Counted from the stretch's first letter, positions 1 through 6,673 are shown. The stretch: DNA of 9,991 bases from Dysgonamonadaceae bacterium (GCA_031261015.1 JAISKG010000128.1:1-9991); one strand, 5' to 3'. A program made the numbers and translations. Notes: generated from the letters alone by a model not told the origin.

Positions 1-210
1 AGCGTATTCGTAACGATACGAAGGCGTTTTGAGTTTCTCAAACATCTCAGCAATCAGTGTATTACCTCGACTTAATGTATTGAGCAGTTCTTTCTCCTGC
101 AAAACCCGCATCTGCTGAATGGCTATTTGATTTAATTTTATCAACCGTTCCTGTTGTGGAAGTCCTTCAAAATCCTCAAATAAATTATTTCTTCTAAAAA
201 TCCCTTGCAT
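1..210 (-). CDS. Unrecognised protein, N-terminal part only (cut by the left edge)
   Basis: The minus strand is open for 70 codons from an ATG at 210 down to base 1, so the gene continues beyond the window. The peptide starts MQGIFRRNNLFEDFEGL and continues as a charged, probably helical stretch rich in Q, E, L and K (about residues 20-62), with no signal peptide or membrane segment. I do not recognise the family and give no function. A G-rich patch (GGGAAAA) lies directly upstream of the ATG. The gene is divergent from the OPT transporter gene, and the -33 element of that gene's promoter overlaps this start codon, so expression of the two may interfere. An open frame running from an ATG to the edge, with a divergent arrangement, makes a real gene likely, but 70 codons alone is modest evidence. 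Confidence 0.6.
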   Translation of the reverse strand, partial: MQGIFRRNNLFEDFEGLPQQERLIKLNQIAIQQMRVLQEKELLNTLSRGNTLIAEMFEKLKTPSYRYEYA

Positions 211-235
211 TTTTCCCAATTTTCCCGTACGTTTG
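205..235 (+). promoter_or_regulatory. Bacteroidota-type promoter for the OPT-xseB-recG operon
   Basis: TTG at 205-207 and TACGTTTG at 228-235 are separated by 20 bases. This matches the -33 TTG / -7 TAnnTTTG consensus of the primary sigma factor in Bacteroidota. Transcription would start near 240, leaving a leader of about 40 A-rich bases before the ATG at 281. The possible TTG start at 233 falls inside the -7 box, which argues for the ATG at 281 as the true start. The -33 end abuts the start codon (208-210) of the leftward gene. Confidence 0.6.
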
Positions 236-280
236 TTCCTCAATTTTTACAATTCAAAATCAAATCAAAAACAATTCAAT

Positions 281-2383
281 ATGGATGCAAAAGAAGAAAA
301 ACTACCCGGATTACCCGAAAATGCCAACCGGGAATTGAAAGAAGGTGAAGAGTATCAACCTATTATGTCGCCGTTGAAGCAGTATCGCGAGGTGACGCCT
401 TGGTCGGTCGTTTGGGGCGTTTTAATGGCGATCTTGTTTTCGGCTGCCGCAGCTTATTTAGGATTGAAAGTCGGCCAAGTATTTGAAGCTGCTATTCCCA
501 TTGCGATTATCGCCGTAGGTTTGTCTTCTTTGAGAAAAAACACTTCCTTGGGCGAAAATGTGATCATTCAGTCGATTGGAGCCTGTTCGGGCGTGATTGT
601 CGCCGGAGCGATTTTCACCTTGCCGGCGTTGTATATTTTACAGGCAAAATATCCCGAAATCACCGTCAATTTTATCGAAGTATTTCTTAGTTCGCTGTTG
701 GGCGGCATTTTAGGAATCCTTTTCCTGATTCCATTCCGGAAATATTTTGTTTCGGATATGCACGGCAAATATCCATTCCCCGAAGCAACTGCAACTACGC
801 AAGTGCTGGTTTCGGGCGAAAAAGGTGGAAATCAAGCCAAGCCATTGATCATAGCTGGATTAATCGGAGGATTGTACGATTTTATTATTGCCACATTTGG
901 CGCTTGGTCGGAAGTTTTTACTACAAAAATAACCGCAGTAGGAGCCGTCGTTGCCGCTAAAACTAAATTGGTTTTCAATATTAATATAGGCGCGGCCGTG
1001 CTCGGACTGGGTTATATCGTCGGACTGAAATACGCGGCGATTATTTGCGCAGGTTCGGCTCTTGTATGGTTTGTTATCATACCGGTTTTGCCGTATATAA
1101 GCGAAAATTTTATACACATTATCAACCCGATTTACGGCGGAGCCGCTCTTGCGACGGTAGAACCTGAAGTCATTTTTAAGGAATTTGCCCGTCATATCGG
1201 CATCGGCGCCATTGCGATGGCCGGCGTAATCGGCATTATTCGCTCGTGGAGTATTATTAAAGGTGCGGTAGGTTTGGCTGCAAAGGAAATGAGCGGAAAA
1301 GGCAAAACCGTAACGACCGAAACGAAACGTACTCAACGTGATATTTCTATGAAAATCATAGGGATCGGAACGGTGATTGCTTTGCTCGTTACCTTCATTT
1401 TCTTTTGGTTTGGAGTCGTACATAATTTGCTTTTTGCCGTGATCGGCATTTTGATCGTGGCTGTGATCGCTTTTCTTTTTACTACGGTGGCAGCCAATGC
1501 AATTGCCATTGTAGGCACCAATCCGGTTTCGGGTATGACACTGATGACATTGATTTTAGCTTCGGTGATTCTGGTTGCCGTAGGCTTGAAAGGCCCCGGT
1601 GGAATGGTGACGGCTATGATCATTGGCGGCGTAGTGTGTACCGCGCTTTCGATGGCCGGCGGTTTTATTACCGACTTGAAAATCGGCTATTGGCTGGGTA
1701 GCACTCCGAAAAAACAGCAAAGTTGGAAATTTCTCGGAACGCTTGTTTCAGCGGCTACTGTGGGCGGCGTGATGATTATTTTGAATAAAACTTACGGATT
1801 TGTGCCCGACGCCGTTCATACCAATCCTTTGGTTGCGCCTCAAGCCAATGCCATGGCGGCGATCATCGATCCTTTGATGTCGGGAAGCGGCGCGCCTTGG
1901 GTGCTTTATGGTATCGGCGCGGTTATTGCCATATTGCTTACGGTTTTCAGAGTACCGGCGCTGGCTTTCGCATTAGGTATGTTTATTCCGTTTGAATTAA
2001 ATATTCCCTTGCTTGTGGGTGGAGCTATCAGTTGGTATGTATCAAGTCGTTCCAAAGATGAATTGTTGAATACTGCCCGTCAGGAAAAAGGAACTCTGTT
2101 GGCTTCGGGTTTTATTGCCGGCGGCGCATTGATGGGAGTTGTAAGCGCGACTATCAAATATGTGCAAACGAATTTGGCTGACAAAGAAATTCTTGCACAG
2201 GGATTAAGTCGCGTTTCCGAAGATCCGGTAATTCAAGAAGCTGTAACAGGAATCAATAATCATTACAGTTTTATGATTCATTCATGGGCGGAAACCAACG
2301 GAGCCGTCTGGCTCGGACTTGGAATGTATGCTTGTTTGATTGTCTATTTCATTTGGGACAGTATGCGTGCAAAAAAAGCATAA
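281..2383 (+). CDS. OPT-family oligopeptide transporter
   Basis: This is a 700-residue polytopic inner-membrane protein of the oligopeptide transporter (OPT) family, which imports small peptides or related ligands by secondary transport. After a charged N-terminus (1-38) there are many hydrophobic spans through to about residue 692. Landmarks typical of bacterial OPT proteins are KYPFPEATATTQVL (163-176), GTNPVSGMTLMTL (412-424), DLKIGYWLGSTPKKQQ (465-480), GMFIPFELNIPLLVGG (566-581) and EKGTLLASGFIAGG (602-615). The length is close to that usual for bacterial members. The ATG at 281 was chosen because the frame's earlier TTG at 233 lies inside the predicted promoter and would add an atypical Asn/Gln/Lys-rich extension. 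The stop is 4 bases before xseB, so the genes are probably co-transcribed although unrelated in function. The substrate cannot be read from the sequence. Confidence 0.93.
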   Translation: MDAKEEKLPGLPENANRELKEGEEYQPIMSPLKQYREVTPWSVVWGVLMAILFSAAAAYLGLKVGQVFEAAIPIAIIAVGLSSLRKNTSLGENVIIQSIGACSGVIVAGAIFTLPALYILQAKYPEITVNFIEVFLSSLLGGILGILFLIPFRKYFVSDMHGKYPFPEATATTQVLVSGEKGGNQAKPLIIAGLIGGLYDFIIATFGAWSEVFTTKITAVGAVVAAKTKLVFNINIGAAVLGLGYIVGLKYAAIICAGSALVWFVIIPVLPYISENFIHIINPIYGGAALATVEPEVIFKEFARHIGIGAIAMAGVIGIIRSWSIIKGAVGLAAKEMSGKGKTVTTETKRTQRDISMKIIGIGTVIALLVTFIFFWFGVVHNLLFAVIGILIVAVIAFLFTTVAANAIAIVGTNPVSGMTLMTLILASVILVAVGLKGPGGMVTAMIIGGVVCTALSMAGGFITDLKIGYWLGSTPKKQQSWKFLGTLVSAATVGGVMIILNKTYGFVPDAVHTNPLVAPQANAMAAIIDPLMSGSGAPWVLYGIGAVIAILLTVFRVPALAFALGMFIPFELNIPLLVGGAISWYVSSRSKDELLNTARQEKGTLLASGFIAGGALMGVVSATIKYVQTNLADKEILAQGLSRVSEDPVIQEAVTGINNHYSFMIHSWAETNGAVWLGLGMYACLIVYFIWDSMRAKKA

Positions 2384-2387
2384 ACTC

Positions 2388-2591
2388 ATGAGTAACAAGG
2401 GGAAAACAATCACATATAAAGAAGCTTTCCGGCGTTTGCAGGAAATTCAAGGCCTGATCGAAAGTAACCGATTGGATGTGGACGAACTCAGCGGAATCTT
2501 GAAAGAGGCTTCTTCGCTGCTGAAAATCTGCAAAGATCAATTGTTTACGGTCAGCGAAGAAACGAAAAAGATTTTGGAGAGTATCGAGTAA
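2388..2591 (+). CDS. xseB: Exodeoxyribonuclease VII small subunit
   Basis: The 67-residue protein matches the small subunit of exonuclease VII, which joins the large subunit XseA in a complex that degrades single-stranded DNA from both ends into oligonucleotides. The family signature is visible as TYKEAFRRLQEIQGLIES (9-26), followed by the L-D-V-D-E-L helix (29-34) and a second helix with the family's conserved C-K pair (CKDQL, 48-52); the family forms a two-helix coiled hairpin. The ATG at 2388 lies 4 bases after the OPT stop. An upstream in-frame start inside the OPT gene would add a nonsense extension. The gene ends 3 bases before recG, so tight co-transcription and translational coupling are likely. 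No xseA is present within the window. Confidence 0.92.
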   Translation: MSNKGKTITYKEAFRRLQEIQGLIESNRLDVDELSGILKEASSLLKICKDQLFTVSEETKKILESIE

Positions 2592-2594
2592 ATC

Positions 2595-4688
2595 GTGTTG
2601 GATCAACAAAATATCATGTATCTGCCGGGCGTTGGCCCCAAAAAGGCGGAAGTGCTCCGAAGAGAGCTGGATATGGTTTCTTGGGAAGATTTGATTTATT
2701 ATTTTCCCTATAAATATATCGACCGGAGTAAGATTTTCACTATCCGGGAGATCAACGGTTCGATGCCTTATATCCAACTCAGGGGAAAGATCCATCATTA
2801 CGAAACGTTGGGCGAAGGAAGCGCGCGGCGTTTGACGGCCGTTTTTTATGATGGAACCGGTAATATTGAGTTGGTGTGGTTCCGGAATATCAAGCAAATT
2901 CAAAACACGTATAAAGTGGGAACCGAATATATTTTGTTCGGAAAACCCACTTTGTTCAGTCATAGATTGAATATAGCGCATCCCGAACTGGAAACGGAAG
3001 ACAAGTTTTTTCAAGGGGAAGTGGGTATTCAAGGACAGTACAACACGACCGAAAAGATGAAAAATGCCTTCCTGCACTCGCGTGCTATTCAACGTCTGAT
3101 AGCCGCTGTGCTGGAAAACATTAAATCGCCTTTGCCCGAAACGCTTAACAAAGAAATCATTGAGCAAGCGCACCTGATCAATCTGGACGAAGCAATCCGG
3201 AATATTCATTTTCCGAAATCGCCCGATTTACTCCGCAAAGCACAGTACCGTTTGAAATTTGAAGAGCTTTTTTATCTGCAACTCAATATTTTACGAGTCA
3301 CTAAATACCGCGAAAAACGTTTGGGTGGATTTGTGTTTCAAAGGGTAGGAGAGTATTTCAACCGTTTTTATCATCAAAATCTGCCTTTTGAACTGACGAA
3401 TGCACAAAAACGAGTGATCAAAGAAATTCGTCAAGACATGAACAACGGCAGGCAGATGAATCGTTTACTGCAAGGCGATGTAGGCAGCGGAAAAACGTTA
3501 GTCGCTCTCTTGTCCATGTTGATTGCTTTGGATAACGGTTTTCAGGCCGCTTTGATGGCGCCGACCGAAATTTTGGCGACGCAGCATTATGAAACTATCA
3601 AAGAATTACTTCAAGGATTGGATGTAGAAGTTTCTATTTTAACTGGTTCTACAAAGAAAAAGGAGCGCGAAAAACTCTTGCCCGCTCTCAAAGAAGGTAA
3701 AATTCAAATTTTGATCGGCACGCACGCGTTGATCGAAGGTCCCGTAGAATTTCATAATTTGGGAATGGTGGTGATCGACGAGCAACATCGCTTCGGCGTA
3801 GCTCAACGCGCCAAGTTGTGGAAAAAGAACGCGATACAACCGCATATTTTAGTTATGACCGCCACGCCCATTCCTCGCACGTTGGCGATGACACTCTACG
3901 GCGACCTCGATGTTTCGGTGATCGACGAACTTCCTCCGGGACGTAAACCGGTGAAAACCATCCATGTATATAGCGCGAAACGGAATAACTTATACGAATC
4001 GGTGCGCAAACAATTGCAGCAAGGCCGGCAAGTTTATATCGTCTATCCTTTGATCGAAGAAAGCGAAAAAATGGACTTGAAAAACTTGACCGAAGGTTTT
4101 GAAATCACGAAAGAAATTTTCCCCGAATATCAGGTTTGTATGATTCACGGAAAAATGAAATCTGCTGAAAAAGAAGCGGAAATGCAAAAATTTGTATCGG
4201 GCGAAACGCAAATTATGGTAGCGACTACGGTGATCGAAGTAGGCGTAAACGTTCCGAATGCTTCGGTGATGATCATCGAAAACGCCGAACGCTTCGGCTT
4301 GTCGCAGCTGCACCAATTACGGGGCAGGGTAGGGCGTGGAGCCGATCAATCGTTTTGTATCCTGCTCACTAAATACGAATTATCCGAAAATACACGCAAA
4401 CGCATGTCGATTATGACCGAAACCAACAACGGCTTCATTATCGCCGAAGAAGACCTGAAACTTCGCGGTCCCGGCGACATCGACGGTACGCAGCAAAGCG
4501 GAATCGCCTTTAACCTGAAAATTGCCAATCTTTCGCACGACGGACAAATTTTGCAGTTAGCCAGAGATATGGCGCAACAAGTTCTCGAAGCAGATCCGTT
4601 GTTGCAGCAGTCCCAGCACGCTGTTTTGAATCAGCAATTGAAAAAGTTGAATCAGAACCGGCAAATGGGGTGGTTTATGATCAGTTGA
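2595..4688 (+). CDS. recG: ATP-dependent DNA helicase RecG
   Basis: RecG is a superfamily 2 double-stranded DNA translocase that remodels stalled replication forks and branch-migrates recombination intermediates. The 697-residue protein has an N-terminal helix-hairpin-like segment (YLPGVGPKKAEVL, 9-21), an OB-fold wedge domain (about 55-150), and two helicase lobes (about 265-435 and 455-610). Visible motifs are Walker A GDVGSGKT (294-301), motif II DEQHRFGV (395-402), motif III TATPIPRTLAMT (422-433), motif VI QLRGRVGRG (574-582) and the C-terminal LRGPGDIDGTQQSG (623-636). Length is normal for the family. The start is taken as GTG at 2595 because family alignment expects about eight residues before YLPGVG; TTG at 2598 or ATG at 2616 are possible alternatives. 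It follows xseB by 3 bases, placing two DNA-repair genes in one transcript. All key residues appear intact. Confidence 0.97.
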   Translation: MLDQQNIMYLPGVGPKKAEVLRRELDMVSWEDLIYYFPYKYIDRSKIFTIREINGSMPYIQLRGKIHHYETLGEGSARRLTAVFYDGTGNIELVWFRNIKQIQNTYKVGTEYILFGKPTLFSHRLNIAHPELETEDKFFQGEVGIQGQYNTTEKMKNAFLHSRAIQRLIAAVLENIKSPLPETLNKEIIEQAHLINLDEAIRNIHFPKSPDLLRKAQYRLKFEELFYLQLNILRVTKYREKRLGGFVFQRVGEYFNRFYHQNLPFELTNAQKRVIKEIRQDMNNGRQMNRLLQGDVGSGKTLVALLSMLIALDNGFQAALMAPTEILATQHYETIKELLQGLDVEVSILTGSTKKKEREKLLPALKEGKIQILIGTHALIEGPVEFHNLGMVVIDEQHRFGVAQRAKLWKKNAIQPHILVMTATPIPRTLAMTLYGDLDVSVIDELPPGRKPVKTIHVYSAKRNNLYESVRKQLQQGRQVYIVYPLIEESEKMDLKNLTEGFEITKEIFPEYQVCMIHGKMKSAEKEAEMQKFVSGETQIMVATTVIEVGVNVPNASVMIIENAERFGLSQLHQLRGRVGRGADQSFCILLTKYELSENTRKRMSIMTETNNGFIIAEEDLKLRGPGDIDGTQQSGIAFNLKIANLSHDGQILQLARDMAQQVLEADPLLQQSQHAVLNQQLKKLNQNRQMGWFMIS

Positions 4689-4786
4689 GCTATTTGCTTG
4701 ACTTATTGGGATACGAAAATGCAATAAAATGGTACTTGCTTGATCTTTTCCTGAACAAAATGAAGGGGATAAATGTTATATCTACA

Positions 4787-4831
4787 ATGAAATCCAATTT
4801 TCTATCATCTAAATTAATTTTATTCTCATGA
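4787..4831 (+). other. Possible 14-codon upstream ORF overlapping the OmpA-like start
   Basis: A small frame reading MKSNFLSSKLILFS starts with ATG at 4787. It ends in a TGA at 4829-4831 that overlaps the ATG of the next gene in the ATGA arrangement common in translational coupling. It has an A/T-rich composition and no homology that I recognise. A frame this short can arise by chance in A/T-rich DNA, so it is recorded as a weak candidate only. Confidence 0.15.
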
Positions 4832-5988
4832 AAACAAAAATTCGTGTTTATGGAAAAGATCAGAATCGTACGGCATTAGGAATTGTTAATGCCTACGTGA
4901 AATTAAACCCTCAAGCAACTGTGTCTGAATTGCAACAAGCATTCCCTCAGTCGCTTAACACTGTTGGTAAAGCGAAAGAACTCATTTTACCTGTCAGCGA
5001 AGCTAACAAACACGCCAATGAATTTTTCGATGCTCCGGAAGATTTTATCACCTTGCACGACGGCCAACAAGTGACTTTGAAGTACCTGTGGGTCAAAGCT
5101 GCTTTCGATGCTATCCGGGAACATGCCCTGCAATACGGTATCGACGTGGCGAAAATTACCGAAACTCCACCTTTCAAAGAAGGTTCCTTCCGTTTGGAAA
5201 TGGTCGATGAAAAAGCTCCGGTTCATCATGCCACTCATGCTTCTGCTGCTCCGGAAGCTGCTTGTGTGGTTCCGGAAACGAAAAAGAAAAAATGTTGCTG
5301 GTTATGGTGGCTTTTGGGACTTTTATTGTTGGCTTTGTTGTTATTCCTCTTGTGCAGAAAATGTTGCCGTCACGAATCTTGCGACGTAACTCCCATCGAA
5401 ACAGGCATCATCAACGCAAGCGACCGTTTGTCGGGGAAATATGTTCCTTATCAAGAAGAACGACTCAGTCAGAGTATTTTGGATACCAACGATTCGTTAA
5501 AAGTGGTTTATCCGACGGGTGAAATAATTCCTATCAAATTGCCGCACAGCGATACGACAATTTACGTAGGTTCGTTGAGCACGGAAGCCGAATTGTATCA
5601 TTTCCTCAGTCAACATACGCCGGTTTACACCAACGAAAAAGAAGGCTGGATCACGATGGATCGCACGTATTTTCAATTCAATTCCACTCAATTGGATGAA
5701 AATGCAACGAATCAGGTAAAAAATATCGCAATGATCCTGAAGGAATTTCCGAAAGCTAAAATCAACGTTGCAGGCTTCACCGATTATTTGGGAACGCCGC
5801 AAGCCAATTTGGATGTCTCCAGAGAAAGAGCGATGGCGATTAAAAATCAATTGATTAGTGACAAAACACCAGCCGAAAATATTGTGGAAGCTAAAGGTTA
5901 CGGCAGCGAATTTCCGGTTTGCACCGGCGAGGATGCACTTTGCCGCGCAAAGAACCGTCGCGTAGATATTAAAGTGGTGAGCGAATAA
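4828..5988 (+). CDS. Single-pass membrane protein with C-terminal OmpA-like peptidoglycan-binding domain
   Basis: The 386-residue protein has three parts. Residues 1-130 form a soluble domain beginning KIRVYGKDQNRTALGIV, similar in style to the N-terminus of OmpA-family proteins I recall from Bacteroidales; its function is unknown to me. After an Ala/Glu/Lys linker (131-155), one hydrophobic span (about 157-175) is flanked by cysteines at 156, 157, 176, 179, 180 and 185. The C-terminal OmpA domain (about 278-386) carries GFTD (316-319) and the SRERA motif; D319 and R334 match the pair that binds diaminopimelate in OmpA. C365 and C372 could form a disulfide. There is no cleavable signal peptide; the KKKK before the span suggests the N-terminus stays in the cytoplasm and the OmpA domain in the periplasm. 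It would therefore link a cytoplasmic domain to the cell wall. No clear promoter is seen in the 139 bases upstream. Confidence 0.85.
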   Translation: MKTKIRVYGKDQNRTALGIVNAYVKLNPQATVSELQQAFPQSLNTVGKAKELILPVSEANKHANEFFDAPEDFITLHDGQQVTLKYLWVKAAFDAIREHALQYGIDVAKITETPPFKEGSFRLEMVDEKAPVHHATHASAAPEAACVVPETKKKKCCWLWWLLGLLLLALLLFLLCRKCCRHESCDVTPIETGIINASDRLSGKYVPYQEERLSQSILDTNDSLKVVYPTGEIIPIKLPHSDTTIYVGSLSTEAELYHFLSQHTPVYTNEKEGWITMDRTYFQFNSTQLDENATNQVKNIAMILKEFPKAKINVAGFTDYLGTPQANLDVSRERAMAIKNQLISDKTPAENIVEAKGYGSEFPVCTGEDALCRAKNRRVDIKVVSE

Positions 5989-6019
5989 AAAAACAAACGA
6001 GAAACGAATAAAACAAATG

Positions 6020-6044
6020 TAGGGGCGAAAAATTTTCGCCCCTA
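6020..6044. terminator. Perfect palindrome, probable bidirectional terminator
   Basis: Two exactly complementary 12-base arms, TAGGGGCGAAAA at 6020-6031 and TTTTCGCCCCTA at 6033-6044, are separated by one A. The palindrome lies in the 58-base gap between two convergent genes, 31 bases after the OmpA-like stop and 2 bases after the end of the leftward gene. Read leftward, it is followed by a T-rich tract (5989-6019 in reverse); read rightward, the following bases are moderately T-rich. This supports termination in both directions, better for the leftward transcript. The same sequence style also occurs in dispersed intergenic palindromes, so it may be a repeat copy doing this job. Confidence 0.6.
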
Positions 6045-6046
6045 TG

Positions 6047-6412
6047 TTATTCTTCCCATCGCCGCAGAATTTCCGAATAAACAACTGCTCGCTTCACCTC
6101 TTCCAAATCCCGAACATTCAACAAAGGATCCTCATATTCTTCTATATGAATCGGTTGTTCAACCTCTTTTTCCGGTACATACAACGAAGAAACGGTTTCT
6201 TTTTTCCTCGATGCAAAAATTGTAGTCATCGACGGTTGTTCAGGCTTCGTTTGTTTCACTGGTTTTGGCTTCAAAACCTCGCCGGCCTTTCGTCCCGGAA
6301 GCATTGTTCGCGCAGTTTCTTCCTTCTTTTTCTTATTGTTACCTCGCGTTACCGAAATCACGATAGCGCCCAAAATCACAATTAAACCAATATAATCCGA
6401 AAAGTTTTCCAT
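6047..6412 (-). CDS. Small single-span membrane-anchored protein, hypothetical
   Basis: The 121-residue product starts MENFSDYIGLIVILGAI. One N-terminal transmembrane helix (about 8-22) is followed by a strongly basic stretch (RGNNKKKK, 23-30), so the rest should lie in the cytoplasm. A Lys/Pro/Thr-rich linker (40-70) leads to an acidic C-terminus ending in a helix DLEEVKRAVVYSEILRR (102-118). This terminal motif, with R/K-A-V-Y-S-E-I-L, resembles the ends of small conserved Bacteroidota proteins that I cannot assign to a function. The ATG at 6412 was preferred to one at 6436 because the longer form adds eight unrelated residues and 6436 lies inside the predicted -7 box. The gene is convergent with the OmpA-like gene and shares its palindromic terminator. 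It could be a scaffold or a regulator of an envelope complex, but nothing in the sequence decides this. Confidence 0.7.
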   Translation of the reverse strand: MENFSDYIGLIVILGAIVISVTRGNNKKKKEETARTMLPGRKAGEVLKPKPVKQTKPEQPSMTTIFASRKKETVSSLYVPEKEVEQPIHIEEYEDPLLNVRDLEEVKRAVVYSEILRRWEE

Positions 6413-6433
6413 AAAAATCGTATTTTTGCACTC

Positions 6434-6441
6434 CAAAAGTA
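6434..6441 (-). promoter_or_regulatory. -7 promoter element for the small membrane protein
   Basis: The minus strand reads TACTTTTG, matching the TAnnTTTG consensus, 21 bases before the ATG at 6412. A run of T lies just upstream, but I find no TTG at the usual 19-21 base spacing (the nearest gives 11), so only the -7 half is supported. Confidence 0.4.
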
Positions 6442-6474
6442 AGAAAAAAAATCAATGAATGCACGAAGATTTAA

Positions 6475-6512
6475 TAAAAAAATATTAGGGATGACCTCGC
6501 GGCCACCCCTAA
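6475..6512 (-). terminator. Intrinsic terminator with GNRA-capped stem (end of candidate small RNA)
   Basis: Read on the minus strand, the arms UUAGGGGUGGCC (6512-6501) and GGUCAUCCCUAA (6496-6485) pair over 12 positions around a GCGA tetraloop (6500-6497), followed by UAUUUUUUUAU. Two of the pairs are G-U wobbles that become A-C mismatches on the plus strand, and no T-run follows on the plus side. The element is therefore strand-specific and terminates leftward transcription. Confidence 0.75.
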
Positions 6513-6557
6513 CCCATTTAACCAAAACCTTAACTATGAAAAAATTTTACGTTTTTC
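6475..6557 (-). ncRNA. Candidate small non-coding RNA, about 80 nt
   Basis: A complete transcription unit fits here on the minus strand: a full promoter (6563-6592), a predicted start near 6557, and the GNRA-capped terminator ending near 6475. The 5' half is A/U-rich and could form a weak stem (GAAAAA with UUUUUC, near 6538-6557), followed by a single-stranded segment containing AGUUAAGG and GGUUAAAUGGG that could base-pair with targets. No ORF of more than two codons begins with ATG in the transcript. It is divergent from miaB and upstream of, but separately terminated from, the small membrane-protein gene. I do not recognise an established RNA family; it does not look like the SRP, tmRNA or 6S RNAs. 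An alternative is a plus-strand leader for miaB, but the strand bias of the hairpin argues against this. Ends are estimates within a few bases. Confidence 0.55.
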
Positions 6558-6562
6558 GATAA

Positions 6563-6592
6563 CAAAGGTAAAGAGTTTTTTTGAATCTGCAA
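6563..6592 (-). promoter_or_regulatory. Bacteroidota-type promoter of the candidate small RNA
   Basis: On the minus strand, TTG (6592-6590) and TACCTTTG (6570-6563) are 19 bases apart, an exact fit to the -33/-7 consensus of the primary sigma factor in this phylum. No ORF lies downstream before the terminator at 6512-6475, so this promoter would drive a short RNA only. Confidence 0.65.
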
Positions 6593-6673
6593 CCCTTTTC
6601 AGAAAAAAATATCGCCGTTTTAGTTAAATAAAGTTAATGAAAAGAAATTCATATTTTATAATAAACAAATAAA

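Noticed and set aside
860..1423. 187-codon open frame on the minus strand inside the OPT gene
   Set aside because: Antisense shadow of a strongly coding transporter; the translation is rich in Asn, Arg, Ser and Tyr and has no domain I recognise.
2349..3209. 286-codon open frame on the minus strand
   Set aside because: It lies wholly antisense to xseB and the start of recG, both clear family members. Its translation is low in recognisable domain structure and it has no promoter of its own.
4689..4827. Search for a recG terminator and a promoter for the OmpA-like gene
   Set aside because: Only a weak GCAA/TTGC inverted repeat and no good TTG-N19-21-TAnnTTTG pair were found, so neither element is reported.
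5497..6084. 195-codon minus-strand frame across the end of the OmpA-like gene
   Set aside because: Antisense to a confirmed OmpA domain. It also overlaps the C-terminal coding region and the palindrome of the better-supported leftward gene at 6047-6412.
6044..6385. 113-codon plus-strand frame
   Set aside because: Its translation is Phe/Arg/Ser-rich, typical of an antisense shadow, whereas the minus-strand frame gives a sensible membrane span, linker and C-terminal helix.
6421..6428. Plus-strand TATTTTTG, a possible -7 box pointing toward miaB
   Set aside because: It fits TAnnTTTG but has no TTG at the right upstream distance, and the transcript would run through the opposing small-RNA gene. 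The match is likely chance in A/T-rich DNA.
6536..6562. Eight-codon plus-strand frame MKKFYVFR, considered as a leader peptide for miaB
   Set aside because: It follows an A-rich, start-like context. However, the adjacent hairpin pairs properly only as minus-strand RNA, there is no attenuator-like structure before miaB, and it overlaps the small-RNA unit.
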